A stretch of DNA of 64,000 bases from contig MCGO01000160.1 of the NCBI GenBank assembly GCA_002104985.1, positions 1 through 64,000 on the forward strand, read 5' to 3'. The position numbers and the translations under genes were made by a program. The number at the start of each line of letters is the position of its first letter. Within the stretch, counting starts at the first letter, position 1. The DNA comes from Rhizoclosmatium globosum. Lineage: Eukaryota > Chytridiomycota > Chytridiomycetes > Chytridiales > Chytriomycetaceae. Below the pieces are notes generated by a model, which did no database searches, was not told where the DNA came from, and saw only the letters and a program-made list of their open reading frames with translations. Shown piece by piece: positions 54,197 to 64,000 of this stretch.

Positions 54197-55777
54197 TTAC
54201 AAATCCTTTGGTCGCAACAACAAAAGAGTATGTTGACCACCACACTGAGCCTTATACACATGCCTTCCCTTCAATTCCACTTCATGCGGCGTGTTTTCAT
54301 CTTCCCCGCCGTTTGCAAGTTGTCCCATTTCACCATATCCCCACAACCAGAGGTTATTCCCTTCAAAGTCATCGTCGCGAGTGACAGCCAAAGTGAAGGC
54401 TCCGTTTGCTGAAACTTCAATCACGTTTTTGGGTTCTGGAAGGCGGTGTGGCGTGTTTACAGATTCTGAGGAACCAGTTCCAAGTTGTCCGTCGTCGTTT
54501 CTTCCGAATGTGAAAATACGACCTAAGATGTGTGAGTGAGTGCGGGATGATTCAGTTTAAAATAAAATTACCTTCTCGATCCAGGGCGATAGCGTGGTGC
54601 TCGGAACCAGCGACACTGACAAATCCATTTGGATCCACATCTTTTTCCTTGTCTCCAGCCTCCATCAACACTCCAAACGGTGTTGGCACATCCACTTCTT
54701 CATTATCACCAACACCCAACTGACCATGATTATTCAATCCAATGGCAAACACAGTTCCAGTTTCATGAATCAACCAAGTTTGGTGACCTCCACATCCAAC
54801 ACCCACAAACTGACTCTGATACGTCAACCCGGCATCATTCTTTTTCGTTGGAGTCTTTGGATTCACTAGTAAACTCCTGTGCGGCTTGAATGTAATTTGT
54901 TTTGGGAGCAAGCTTCGCTCCTTCTCCATACGTCCAAGGATTCTTCGCCCGAGTTGTCCAGATTCACCACATCCCCAAGTGAAAATACGACGGTCGTGCG
55001 TGAAGGCGACAATATGGTCAGCACCGGCAGCAATTGACGTAACTTTTGAGAGTTCAGGGATTTGGTATGGACGGGATTGGATATCAATTGTTGGACGGAA
55101 TCCAAAGATACCGTTTTTGTTTCTAAATGTTCCCCACGCGTAGACGCTAGCAGTAATGGATTAGTTAGTTTAGGGGGGGTAAAGGGGTGTAAATGACTCA
55201 ACTGTCCGTCTTCACTTAAAGCAACTGAAATAGAGTCACCACATGCAATCTGGACAATCTTGACGGCATCCAACCCTTCCACTGGACCAGGTTCAGTCTC
55301 CTCCCCTCCTCGTCCTATGAACAAAAGAGTCAAAAACGGGATGTGGTAAAGCAGTGTACTCTAAACACACCAAGAGCCGACTGGTCGTTGCAGCCCCACG
55401 AGTAAACCTTCCCGTCCAGACCAAGAACAAGGTTGTGCAGGCCACCCGCGGCAATTGCAACAATGTTCTTGTCTTCAAAGTAGGCCAACTTCTTGAGCTT
55501 CTGCGCAGAGGTCACGTCAGGACCCAGGCCCAGCTGGCCACAGTCTCCCGCACCGACAATGAACACTTCGCCGGGCTCTTTGTGCGCCGGAGTTAACTTG
55601 GGAAATCCTGTAACGTTTGTGTGGTTTGGTGTCAATGGTTTGGTTCACAGTAAAGGGGACAGGCAGGGTGACATGGGCCGTACCCTTGGCGTCAACGTGC
55701 TCGGTCTCGCTGATCTTTTGTCGCTTCGGTGACGAGACTTCCGCGGTTTCGTCGACAGAGGCTTTGCGTGTGGACAT
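54197..55777 (-). CDS. RCC1: RCC1 (Ran guanine-nucleotide exchange factor)
   Basis: Five exons, 55777-55684, 55607-55371, 55314-55203, 55146-54572 and 54522-54197, all GT-AG and in phase, total 1344 nt (447 residues, typical for the family). A short basic N-terminal tail (SSPKRQKIS) could act as a nuclear signal and chromatin-binding tail. It is followed by RCC1 propeller repeats with the usual G-x-C/G-x-x-GQLG pattern: GAGDCGQLGLG, YSWGCNDQSALG, FTWGCGESGQLGR, IGLNNHGQLGVG, FGRNDDGQLGTG, WGYGEMGQLANG. The product loads GTP on Ran at chromatin, driving nuclear transport and spindle assembly. It is transcribed divergently from the PH-domain gene across 72 bp. No lesions. Confidence 0.92.
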
Positions 55778-55849
55778 GGTTTTTGATGGTTGGAAAGAAA
55801 GAAGAAAAAGGAAAGGAGAAAAGCAGAACTCAGAACTAGTAAAACTATC
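55778..55849. promoter_or_regulatory. 72-bp divergent promoter between RCC1 and the PH-domain gene
   Basis: The two start codons face away from each other at 55777 and 55850. The gap contains a purine tract on the plus strand (GAAAGAAGAAAAAGGAAAGG). Both 5' UTRs must be very short, or the transcripts overlap. Confidence 0.7.
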
Positions 55850-58236
55850 ATGTCTCTGGCTCAGTGGCTCTCTGCAAAGAAACAACCAACGTATACTCAA
55901 ATAATTTAAATACTTAATCGTGCTTATTGATATTTCACAGTGACACGGGCTCAGATGCCTCGAGCCTCTATTCCTCAAAACAGGACTCCCGATCTATATA
56001 TGCATCAAGTAGGCACAAACAGTCAGACTGGGACTTGTACAGCATCCCCAAAAGAGCTCCAAGTGATGATACGCGCTCAATCAAAACAACTATCACAACT
56101 GGCACTGTGATGGGAAAGCCTCACAGAATGCAGTGGCGTTCTCCATCCAGCAAGAATTCAGTTAACCTCGATCAGCCACAAAATACTGTGCTTGTGCGTC
56201 TGGATGAGCTCGCCTTGGACCATGAGGAAGATGAAGATGGGGGAGACGACGTTGTTTTGACACACCAGATTGGTGACAATTCAGAGTCGTCCTCTCCTTC
56301 ATCTCGATCTCCTAATCGACCCAAAGGACCTTCATATCCTTTGTTTGATTACTCAAAGAGTGAAAGTTTACGCGTTCCTGCCTTTTCGGACATGAAGGAG
56401 TATGAAAATCCAGAACCGCCGTCAAGCTACATCAGCAAACTGAAGAGCCAATACTCAACTATTTCGCATGATATTGAATCTCGCTCTCAATCGCCTTGTC
56501 TTATTCCCAGGCAAGAATTGACTGAATATGTTCGACCGTCAGCCTTTGAGGTACTGTCTTCATCAGTTAAAACGTTGCTTTACCTTAACATTTTGTGTAT
56601 AGATTGCGAGAGAAGGCTGGATATTCTACAATGATCATGAATGGATAAAATCGTTTGTCGTTGCCACATACAAGCCATTATCCAAATCCGGAATCCTCCA
56701 TTTTTACGACTCAAACTATGTCATGCATCCGTACAAAGTCCTTGATTTAACAAATCTCACTGCCATTACATCCGGAAAAGAATCAACAATAGCGTTCACA
56801 TCACCTTCATCGACAGAACCTCTCATTCTCTACTCATTCACAATCACGCTCTCTAACACACAACTGACTCTACATTGCGCGACTGCTGAAGACAGAGATG
56901 GTTGGATCAGCGCCTTGAATCTAATGCAACAACGCGAACTCTCCTCCTCCTCATCTGTTGAAACACTTGCTCCTCAAACACAACCACCACTGCCATCCCC
57001 AGAGTTAGATACACTTCTAAACCAAAAACTGACTCAAATCCTTGACGCCGTTCTTGCAACTCCACCCACCACAAGTCCCCTTGAAACTGCAATTCTTGAA
57101 CTCCAAGAATCAATGGAGATGAGGACATCTCGTATCGGGAAGATGGTTCATGCACTTGGAGACCTTCCGAAGAAAGTGGATGCGATCTCACAGGCTGTTG
57201 GTGGCGTTGATGGAGTTAGGAATGACGTAGAGTCATTGTTGGGTGTTGTGACTGAAGTTGCTGTTTTGATAAGAGGGAGCCAAGAGAGTTTATGCGACGT
57301 TGTCCAAAAAACTGTCAAAGATGCGTTGGAACGACAAAAAGGGTTGAGCACTTCCGAGATTCCTCAGTCTCAGCCGGAAATGGTGGGTTCTTTCCATATT
57401 TGGAAACTGACTAACACGCGTGTATATGTTAGCTCACTAACTTCATCAATTCGATAAATGAATCACAAGTTCGTCTCGAAACTCTTCTCACTACAAGAAA
57501 CGACGCTCCTGACCAAATATCAACACCATCCCTGGATATCACGCAAATCCTAGAAACAATCAAATCAACAATTACGTCTTCCCTCCACCCACAAACTCCG
57601 CCACAAGCCACTCAACAAGACCCACCCTCCTCCAAAGCCCTGACAAACCTCCTCCTCGACTCCCTCACAAGCCTTGACGCAAATCTCTCCCGCCATGCAC
57701 GCGACACAACATCACGACAAGATCTTACCCAACTAATGATGGAACGCACCCAAGAATCTGTCAAACAGATCCACCAAAGCCTAAGTTCCCTCGAGAAAAT
57801 GGACCGCACGCGAACAGCTGCACCTGCATCTCCCACACGCCACACAGAGCTAGACGAACAGCGACGCGTTGACGCGTTTGTGAACGAGTTAGAACGCCGG
57901 TCTGTTGCAGTGTTAGAAGGAGTCGTGCAGGATGTCAAGGAAACATTCTTGGGACGGTGGAAACGTGTTGAAGGGGAAGTAGACGCCTTGTCGAAAGAGA
58001 AGTCTGAATTGGAAGGGGAGGTTGAGGCGCTTCAGCGACGGAAACGAGAGTTGGAGGTTGAAGTTGAGGAACTGGAGCGAAGGAAGAGGGACGAGGTGGT
58101 TGAACCTCTTGCTGGTGCTTTTAAAGAGTTGGAGAAAGATCTTGGGGAAAGATGTCGTGTTTTGATGGATGAGATGATAGGACTCAAGAAAGCTAGGGAT
58201 GAATTGAGACGAGACTTAGATCTTAAGAATAAATAA
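55850..58236 (+). CDS. PH-domain and coiled-coil protein
   Basis: Four exons: 55850-55890, 55941-56550, 56603-57382 and 57433-58236, in phase, total 2235 nt (744 residues). The start exon (MSLAQWLSAKKQP) is joined by GTATAC...TTTCACAG. Residues ~15-215 are Ser-rich and disordered with an acidic patch (HEEDEDGGDD). A PH domain spans ~220-330 (GWIFYNDHEWIKSFVVAT ... CATAEDRDGWISALN, with the conserved C-terminal Trp). The rest is long coiled coil (for example VEALQRRKRELEVEVEELER). PH domains bind phosphoinositides or proteins, so a membrane-linked scaffold is likely. The neighbouring Sac1-like gene also concerns phosphoinositides, but a link is only inference. I do not assign an orthologue. 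Confidence 0.82.
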
Positions 58237-58278
58237 GTTTATTACGCTATATAATAAGAAGATAAATTTGAAAACAGT

Positions 58279-60530
58279 TCATGAAATGGTTAAACGCCTG
58301 TCGCCTTTTCGAGAGATTGAACTTCTTTTTTCGGTTGACATTTCAAGCAGCTCCGTATCGTGTTTATTCTTGCGCAGCTTCAATTGAGAGTTTAGTCCTT
58401 TCGGCGCTTCTACTTGCTCACTCTTGAAGACGGCGGATGTATCTAATCTTGATCCAATGCGTGGCAAGGCAGTTGAAGCCCAAACGCCTTCTCCCACTGC
58501 AATCCGAACAATAGCTTGAGCAACTAACCAAAATCCAGCTAAAATCAAGTTGAAAATCGTGTTGACGTGCGTGGGCGAAAAGAATCGACGAAGGAGCATG
58601 AACAACGCAAGACCAGATTTTTGGTTTGTTGCCAGCTTTAAAACGCTTCGTTGAACGCTTATAGCGTCTTTGACAGTATGCTTGGTTTGTCCGAGAACAC
58701 ACTCAAATGCCTCTTGACGGCGAGAATCTCTGAAAGTTCCCATATAGAGTCGACCAACGCGAACAATTGCCCACCATACAAAGACGCCAATATATCCACC
58801 CAACAGATACACCATCCAATTCTTGAGAATTTGCTCTTCATACAGCACTCGAGAAACTCCAGTGTACAACAAAGCCAAAGCACGCCCATTCCGAACCCAC
58901 AGCCTCTTCACCTTCTTGAGCTCATACGCCGACACTTTCCCCTTGAATCCACACGAATTGAGCATATCGTACATGACTTCAATCGCAACTCGATACTGAA
59001 CAACGTTCGTCATATCCACACAATCAATTCCATTAATCCTCAAAGCCCCTTTCTGCAACGAATCAGTCTTACACGCGTTCAAGTTCATTTGCGCCGTATA
59101 CCCAACAGTGCTTGAAAAATATCCCTGGCGTTTCCATAAACTCCTGAGTTTCGCCAATAACCGCGGCATGGATGTATCAGGGGTCTTTGCCAAATCGGAT
59201 TCATCGAATTCAACTAGATCCACAGACTCGGCTCCGATTTCTCTTTGAATTTCAAAAAATACTTTTTGGAATGTGTCGGCGAGTTGTTGGTACTGCAGCG
59301 CGAGTGTTTCTTTCTTGTGGTTTCGGCTCAATAGACTAAGTAATGTTACTGGACTCTTGTATCGTTCAATCAAGTTGTATAAATGAAGACTCAGCGCGTC
59401 ACGGCTTGTGGTATCAGCGGCGCCTGTCAGGTCAATGTTTACTGGTTGCAAAATCTCATCAGGAGGTGAAGATTTCCAAATGAGCGGTGTGGATCCACGA
59501 AGTTGTCGGTAAGCCATTAGTTTGTCGTCTGTAATTAGAATGAACTCCGTTTCGACTTCAATGGCGGAGGATCCATGTTCGTCAAGGCCTCGAAAGTATC
59601 TTGTTCCTGCTCTCTTATTCGAGCAGCGGGAGATTAAGCAGTAGTGGTGGGTTACTGTATCAAGAATGAATTCAGTGGAACCGACAAATCCGAATATTGT
59701 TGGAACAATGAAAGGGAACGTATCGAGACTGTATAAACTGTCAAGAAGAAACCTAAACTCATGTTAGCTGCGACACATTCAAGCTTAACTTACTTATTGA
59801 ACATGAACCGTTCATCAATCATCTCAAAGTCCGTCCTCAAATCTACTTTCGGTCCCGTATTCTCATGATCACCAAAGAGCATTTCTGTAGAAGTCATTTT
59901 GACGACGCGTTTGTCTTTTTCGAGTGTTGCTTGACAGCTGGAAGTGACATCCATGTCAACTGAGAAGTAAAACAGACCAGATGTCAGCATGGATGTAATA
60001 TGTCCTAGAATAGTCCGTTCGTGTTCTTCTTCGTTCAAGGAAAGATACGGTTTGGCCATATAGCTGAACCAAAGGTTAGTAATTTCAGTAAACAGACAAC
60101 CAAAACACCCAACTACTGCGTGGTCCTAACTCCTGTTATTTTCCAAACAGCTTTCCCTTTTATGTTTGCAGCCAGTTCCCGTTGGTCAATTGCGATCACG
60201 AACTTCTTGAAACAAAGGTCCAGAAGGCCTACAACACTTTAGCCATAACTTTCATTGAGACTATGGATGGTAACACGAACCAACGATCCCATATATTTTA
60301 GTTTCTTGAATGACGCGATTCGGTGTGGGAGTGTATGAGTCAAAACGCACTGTGCAGGCAACATCATATGTTACTAAACCGATCAAACCACAACAAAGGC
60401 AACTCAACAGTCCACGCGCTGGTCTCCGGTTTCCTTGTTGAATATCAGGACAGTGTTCATGGACCCGCGAAGTGCTCCATAGATGATTTCAGTGTCAGTC
60501 GTATATTCAAAGACAACTGGAGTTTACAGT
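58279..60530 (-). CDS. Sac1-like protein with inactivated SAC domain
   Basis: Exons read 59752-58279, 60063-59794 and 60228-60117, plus a probable first exon ending at 60409 (TEIIYGALRGSMNTVLIFNK); the start codon is unresolved. It follows yeast Sac1 order throughout: KKFVIAIDQRELAANIKGK, FYFSVDMDVTSS, RAGTRYFRGLDEHG, QLRGSTPLIW, then RLWVRNGRALALLYTGVSRV, MGTFRDSRRQEAFECVLG and two C-terminal membrane segments. The catalytic CX5R loop, normally NCIDCLDRTN, reads NGIDCVDMTN: both the nucleophile Cys and the Arg are replaced. The fold is kept but phosphatase activity should be absent, so a lipid-binding or regulatory ER/Golgi role is plausible. No frameshift. Confidence 0.8.
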
Positions 60531-60694
60531 TGTCAGTCAATCACATAAGAGAGCGAACAAATAACACACAGTCATCGGATATTGCAGCGTTGGGCATCGC
60601 TCGAGGTTTGGTCACAAGGAAACGTCAATCTTAGAAATTAATTCTAAACAAACTATTTATTTTTGACGAAGTATACCATAATTCTAAAAAACTA

Positions 60695-61632
60695 TTATTT
60701 CTTCGCTGGTGCTTTAGCAGGTGAATTTCCTGCAGCGGCTGGAGCTGCAGCTGGTGCAACAACAGCAGGAGCAGTTGGTTTCTTACCCCCAGGTGGAACA
60801 GGAGCATGATTAATTTTGGTAGGCTTTGTAGGGAGTTGAATTCCATTCGCGTTCTTGGCTTTTGGATTGGCTGCTGCTGCTACAGCCTCTTCCTCTTCTC
60901 CAGAGCTTATAAACATTTGGCAAACCTTTTAAACAAAGATTCAACCTCAATTTACACGATTTGGAGCAAAATCAAACCTTCGAAGTTGGTAAACACTGTC
61001 CGAATGCTTCCATTAACAAACTCTCCTTATCAATCGCGCTATTCCAATCAGACTCACTGACACGTCCATCGCGGTCTTCATCCAACTTCTTAAGCACTAA
61101 ATCCACCAAGTCCTTAACTCCATCTTCATCTTCTTCAGCCCCTTTCACCAAACAATTCTTGAGCATTTGGAACATTTCCTCCTTGGAAATGTAACGGTCT
61201 CCGTTGAGGTCATAAACGCGGAAGCAAACTATTTTGAACATAAGTATGAAAATGTGTCGCTGGTAATGGACGTTCCTTACATTTGATTCTCTCCTCTCTA
61301 CGACCTTTCAAGAAGACAGACATCCCTTTCATAAACTCATCATAACCGATATAGTTGTCGGCATCCATATCGAAGCAACGAAAGACTGTTGAAGGAATAA
61401 TAGTTTAGCAATCGTTCTGCACCTGTGACAACAACAACAAACCTCGATCCATCAAAAGAGAATCATCAACGCCAAAAGTATCCGCCAACAGGTCTCTGAA
61501 CTTGGATCGATCGATCTTGTCCATAACTGTCGCGAGTTCCGTAAAGTGACGCGTAAGAGTATCAATTTCGAGCCTATTGACTGGTTGTGTGCAATGGTTG
61601 AGTAATCGCCTTCGCTCCACAAGCCAAGCCAT
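60695..61632 (-). CDS. Calaxin/EFCAB1 homologue (EF-hand, outer dynein arm regulator)
   Basis: Four exons: 61632-61443, 61385-61281, 61228-60978 and 60925-60695, all in phase, total 777 nt (258 residues). It aligns along the full length of animal calaxin: [80 protein letters not shown]. The three EF-hand loops ([36 protein letters not shown]) keep the acidic 1, 3 and 12 positions or close variants. An extra Ala/Pro/Lys-rich tail of ~70 residues follows the conserved core. Calaxin binds dynein heavy chain at outer arms and tunes beat in response to calcium, so this gene implies a motile flagellum. Confidence 0.9.
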
Positions 61633-61818
61633 CGAAGCACATACAGTTGGTGATTTTTAGCAAATCATCAGGTGACATACGCGTCGGAACGGTCATATTT
61701 GGCAAGAGATGTTGCTAACTCCTTTTTCCCAGGTAAATCTTTTGTTTCATCTCTCAAGAGAACTTCTTATCATTAACTCGAAGCTAAAAAGTATAACAGA
61801 AGAATATAGATAATGGAA

Positions 61819-63976
61819 CTATATATTGTATTCCCTGCACTCTTCACTTCTTTCCCTTCTTCTTGGCTTCGAGAGCCTCCCCTCTTTATACTTGATAAAC
61901 GCACCTAAATTCAATAAGGCCTCTTCAGCGCGTTCTCGAACACCTCTCTCCCTCCTCTTATCAACACCCTTTACTTTAGCCTTAAAGCCAGGTAACACTC
62001 CTCGCAAAACGTCCAAATACTTTCCGTTCACAAAGACTGAGTCCCATGGATATACGGCGTCTCCATATACATCATAGACGGCGTTCAAAGCCTCGGACAC
62101 AACGTCGACAGGTGTATTTGGGTTCTGAATGGTAGACATTAGGAATGGCCCGATGGTTGCGTTTGTGGATGTGGATTTTGCAAGGAGACCAAGAGTTGCA
62201 GTGCATTTCAGAGCGAGAGATGGAGTTAGAGTTGGGAGGGATGCGGTTTGGATCAAGTTTTGGAGGTGTGATTGTGTTGGGTTCTGGGTTCAGAGAAGAT
62301 GGTTAGGAATTCCGTTTGAATGATTGCATCAGAAAAATATTATGTACCAGAATAATTTTCTGAGTTCCTTTGTATTCGTCGACTCCACGCGCGAGAGCCC
62401 AGATGGCGGAAACTGCAGATTCAATAGTTTCGAGATTCGATGTTGAGTTGGATCCACTGGAAGCCGCCGAGTGAGCTGCTTCAAACAATGTTGCCCATAA
62501 TTGATGCACAGTTACCGCGTTTTCCGCGCTGTACCACTTTTTGGTACTCGCCAAACACGTGAGAATGTTTTGCAAACATCCAAACGCGCGCACCCGGACA
62601 GTACCCAACAAATCCACAGCAGAGTAAACAGGAGAGTTCGATGCAATCGTGTTGATTTCAGATCGAGACCCCGCAGCCGAGACGTTCAAAATCTTTTGGA
62701 TCAGGTGCAGTTTCTCCACCAACGCAGCACGGTCTTCTCCTCCACTGCCAGCGGTTTCCATAGAGTCATCTCCGTCTCCACCAGCACCACCACTCTCTGC
62801 CGCCATCTGGGCAGCAAGCTCCTGATCCTCCATCATCTGATCAAAAGCCCCATCATCATCCTCTTCTTCTCCTGCACCTTCCTCGCCCATCTCCTCATCT
62901 CCCCACTCTCCATCCACGATTTCTTCCTCTTCCTCTTCTCCAGGTGCATACTCCTCGCTGTACGCATTCGCCAACACCTCCAAACCAGTCTGCAAGGCTC
63001 CCAACACGGAAGTGGCTGCATCAAGAACCCTCTCTCCCGCTGTTGTAAGCTCTCCCGACTGAGACACTCCAGTACGGCTAGCGGTAACGACGTGAGAACA
63101 GAGGGGGTCGAGGTCCCATGAGATTGCGTCTGCAACTACAGCCGCGGTTTTCGATACAGGAAGGAGAGAAAGGTTTGCAAGGATGGAGGTTGCGAGGATT
63201 CGTAGGTGGAGAATTGATTCGGAAAGGTTTTCTTGGGGTGTGGTTGGCGATGTGAATGTTGGAGGGAGTTGAGAGTTAACGGCGATGGCAGTTAAAGTTT
63301 GGATGTGGGTTGTCGAGGTTGGGAGGTGCAAGTGTGCGTGAATTGGTTTGTTTTCTTCGGTGAGTGTGTTGAGGCATTGGGCTATTGTATACTGGATTGT
63401 GAGTCTTTCTAGTTTCATTAAGAAAGAAGGAAAGATACCTGATACGATCGCTAATGACACCTTGTTGGTACATCCTTGGAAATCAGATTCAGCAAGAGTG
63501 ATTCCCTTCATCAATAGATCCACAATACGAGGATCCTTGCTTGCGAGAGTGAGCCCTTCCAAGCTCGCATCGGATAAGGCCCACAAGACAGAAACACACT
63601 GCTCAAAGAGCAACAAGGTATTCTTTCGCAATTCAAACTGAGCTGCTGCATCCTTGTTCGAACCACCCGACCCTTTATACTCATGCTTCTCCTTTGCCAC
63701 AAAATCCGACACAATTGCAAGTTGAGAAAGCACAGCCTGGACACACCCCTTTCGCACCAAGTCTTTTGCAACATCATCGCCTCCAAACAGAGCCAAGTTT
63801 GCTGTTGCTCCACACAAATCAACACGCACAGAAATATCCAACTCCGCAGTTATTCTGTCTACGAGTACTTTTGAGATACCGGCTTTGAGGAGTTGAAGGC
63901 GTGATGAATCGTCAAGGAGCAGGTTCGAGACTGCCGCAGCTGCCCAGCTCTTTTCGTCAGGCTTTTCTGAGGACAG
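61819..63976 (-). CDS. HEATR3/Syo1-like 5S RNP import chaperone (5' end beyond window)
   Basis: Exons read ~63976-63451, ~63398-62348 and 62283-61819; the 3' splice site at 63977 shows further 5' exons outside the window. ARM/HEAT repeats (WAAAAVSNLLLDDSSRLQLL, VDLCGATANLALFGGDDVAK) flank a long acidic loop (GEEEEEEIVDGEWGDEEMGE, ~62860-62960). The C-terminus (VVSEALNAVYDVYGDAVYP, then ERAEEALLNLGAFIKYKEGR) matches the conserved end of Syo1/HEATR3. In yeast-like systems Syo1 carries uL18 and uL5 into the nucleus, and the acidic loop binds ribosomal protein. Introns 62284-62347 and ~63399-63450 join in phase. No lesions in the visible part. Confidence 0.82.
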
Positions 63977-64000
63977 CTACCATTAGGTGTTAGTACTAAT

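Overview
The window is nuclear DNA of a fungus. Genes are compact and split by many short GT-AG introns of roughly 41-76 nt. Cell-biology genes include RCC1, an MNN1-type mannosyltransferase, a HEATR3/Syo1-like chaperone and a Sac1-like protein. A near full-length calaxin (EFCAB1) homologue, an axonemal outer-dynein-arm protein, implies a flagellated stage. A Crinkler (CRN) gene fits the same picture. My best guess is a zoosporic fungus, most likely Chytridiomycota; this is inference from gene content.

Layout. (1) 1-5510 and 19069-22030 are two copies of one segment in direct orientation, about 19 kb apart. Each carries a UDP-glycosyltransferase and an NADPH:quinone-oxidoreductase-like gene on the minus strand. 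Copy 1 is broken by a 2.5-kb element with split direct repeats (DIRS/Ngaro-type organisation); copy 2 preserves the empty site. (2) 5.6-10.1 kb holds a HhaI-like cytosine-C5 methyltransferase with frame breaks and an intact-looking CRN gene. (3) 10.45-16.1 kb is a 3'-truncated LINE-like element (family X, copy X1) carrying a 312-bp MITE and a 2.3-kb PIF/Harbinger transposon. (4) 16.4-22 kb has a small membrane protein, an MNN1-type mannosyltransferase, a Cys-rich protein and segment copy 2. (5) 22-24.3 kb is a tandem gene pair with identical 5' halves and divergent 3' halves. (6) 24.3-39.6 kb is a graveyard: a decayed gene, a probable KDZ transposase remnant, and a RecQ-like helicase split by LINE X2, itself split by LINE Y. 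(7) 39.6-53.5 kb is repeat-only DNA: about 71 units of a 146/147-bp tandem repeat, interrupted by a 2.3-kb foldback-like element built from 136-bp units, with a ~570-bp flank present twice. (8) 54-64 kb is clean gene space: RCC1, a divergent PH/coiled-coil gene, a catalytically dead Sac1-like gene, calaxin and HEATR3/Syo1 (running off the right edge).

The right-hand genes are ordinary and well conserved, and each spliced model I summed stays in frame. The left part and the 24-53 kb interval are accessory DNA shaped by nested insertion, duplication and decay. Frame breaks in the first 7.3 kb are mostly single-base indels, often in homopolymers, so some may be assembly error rather than biology.
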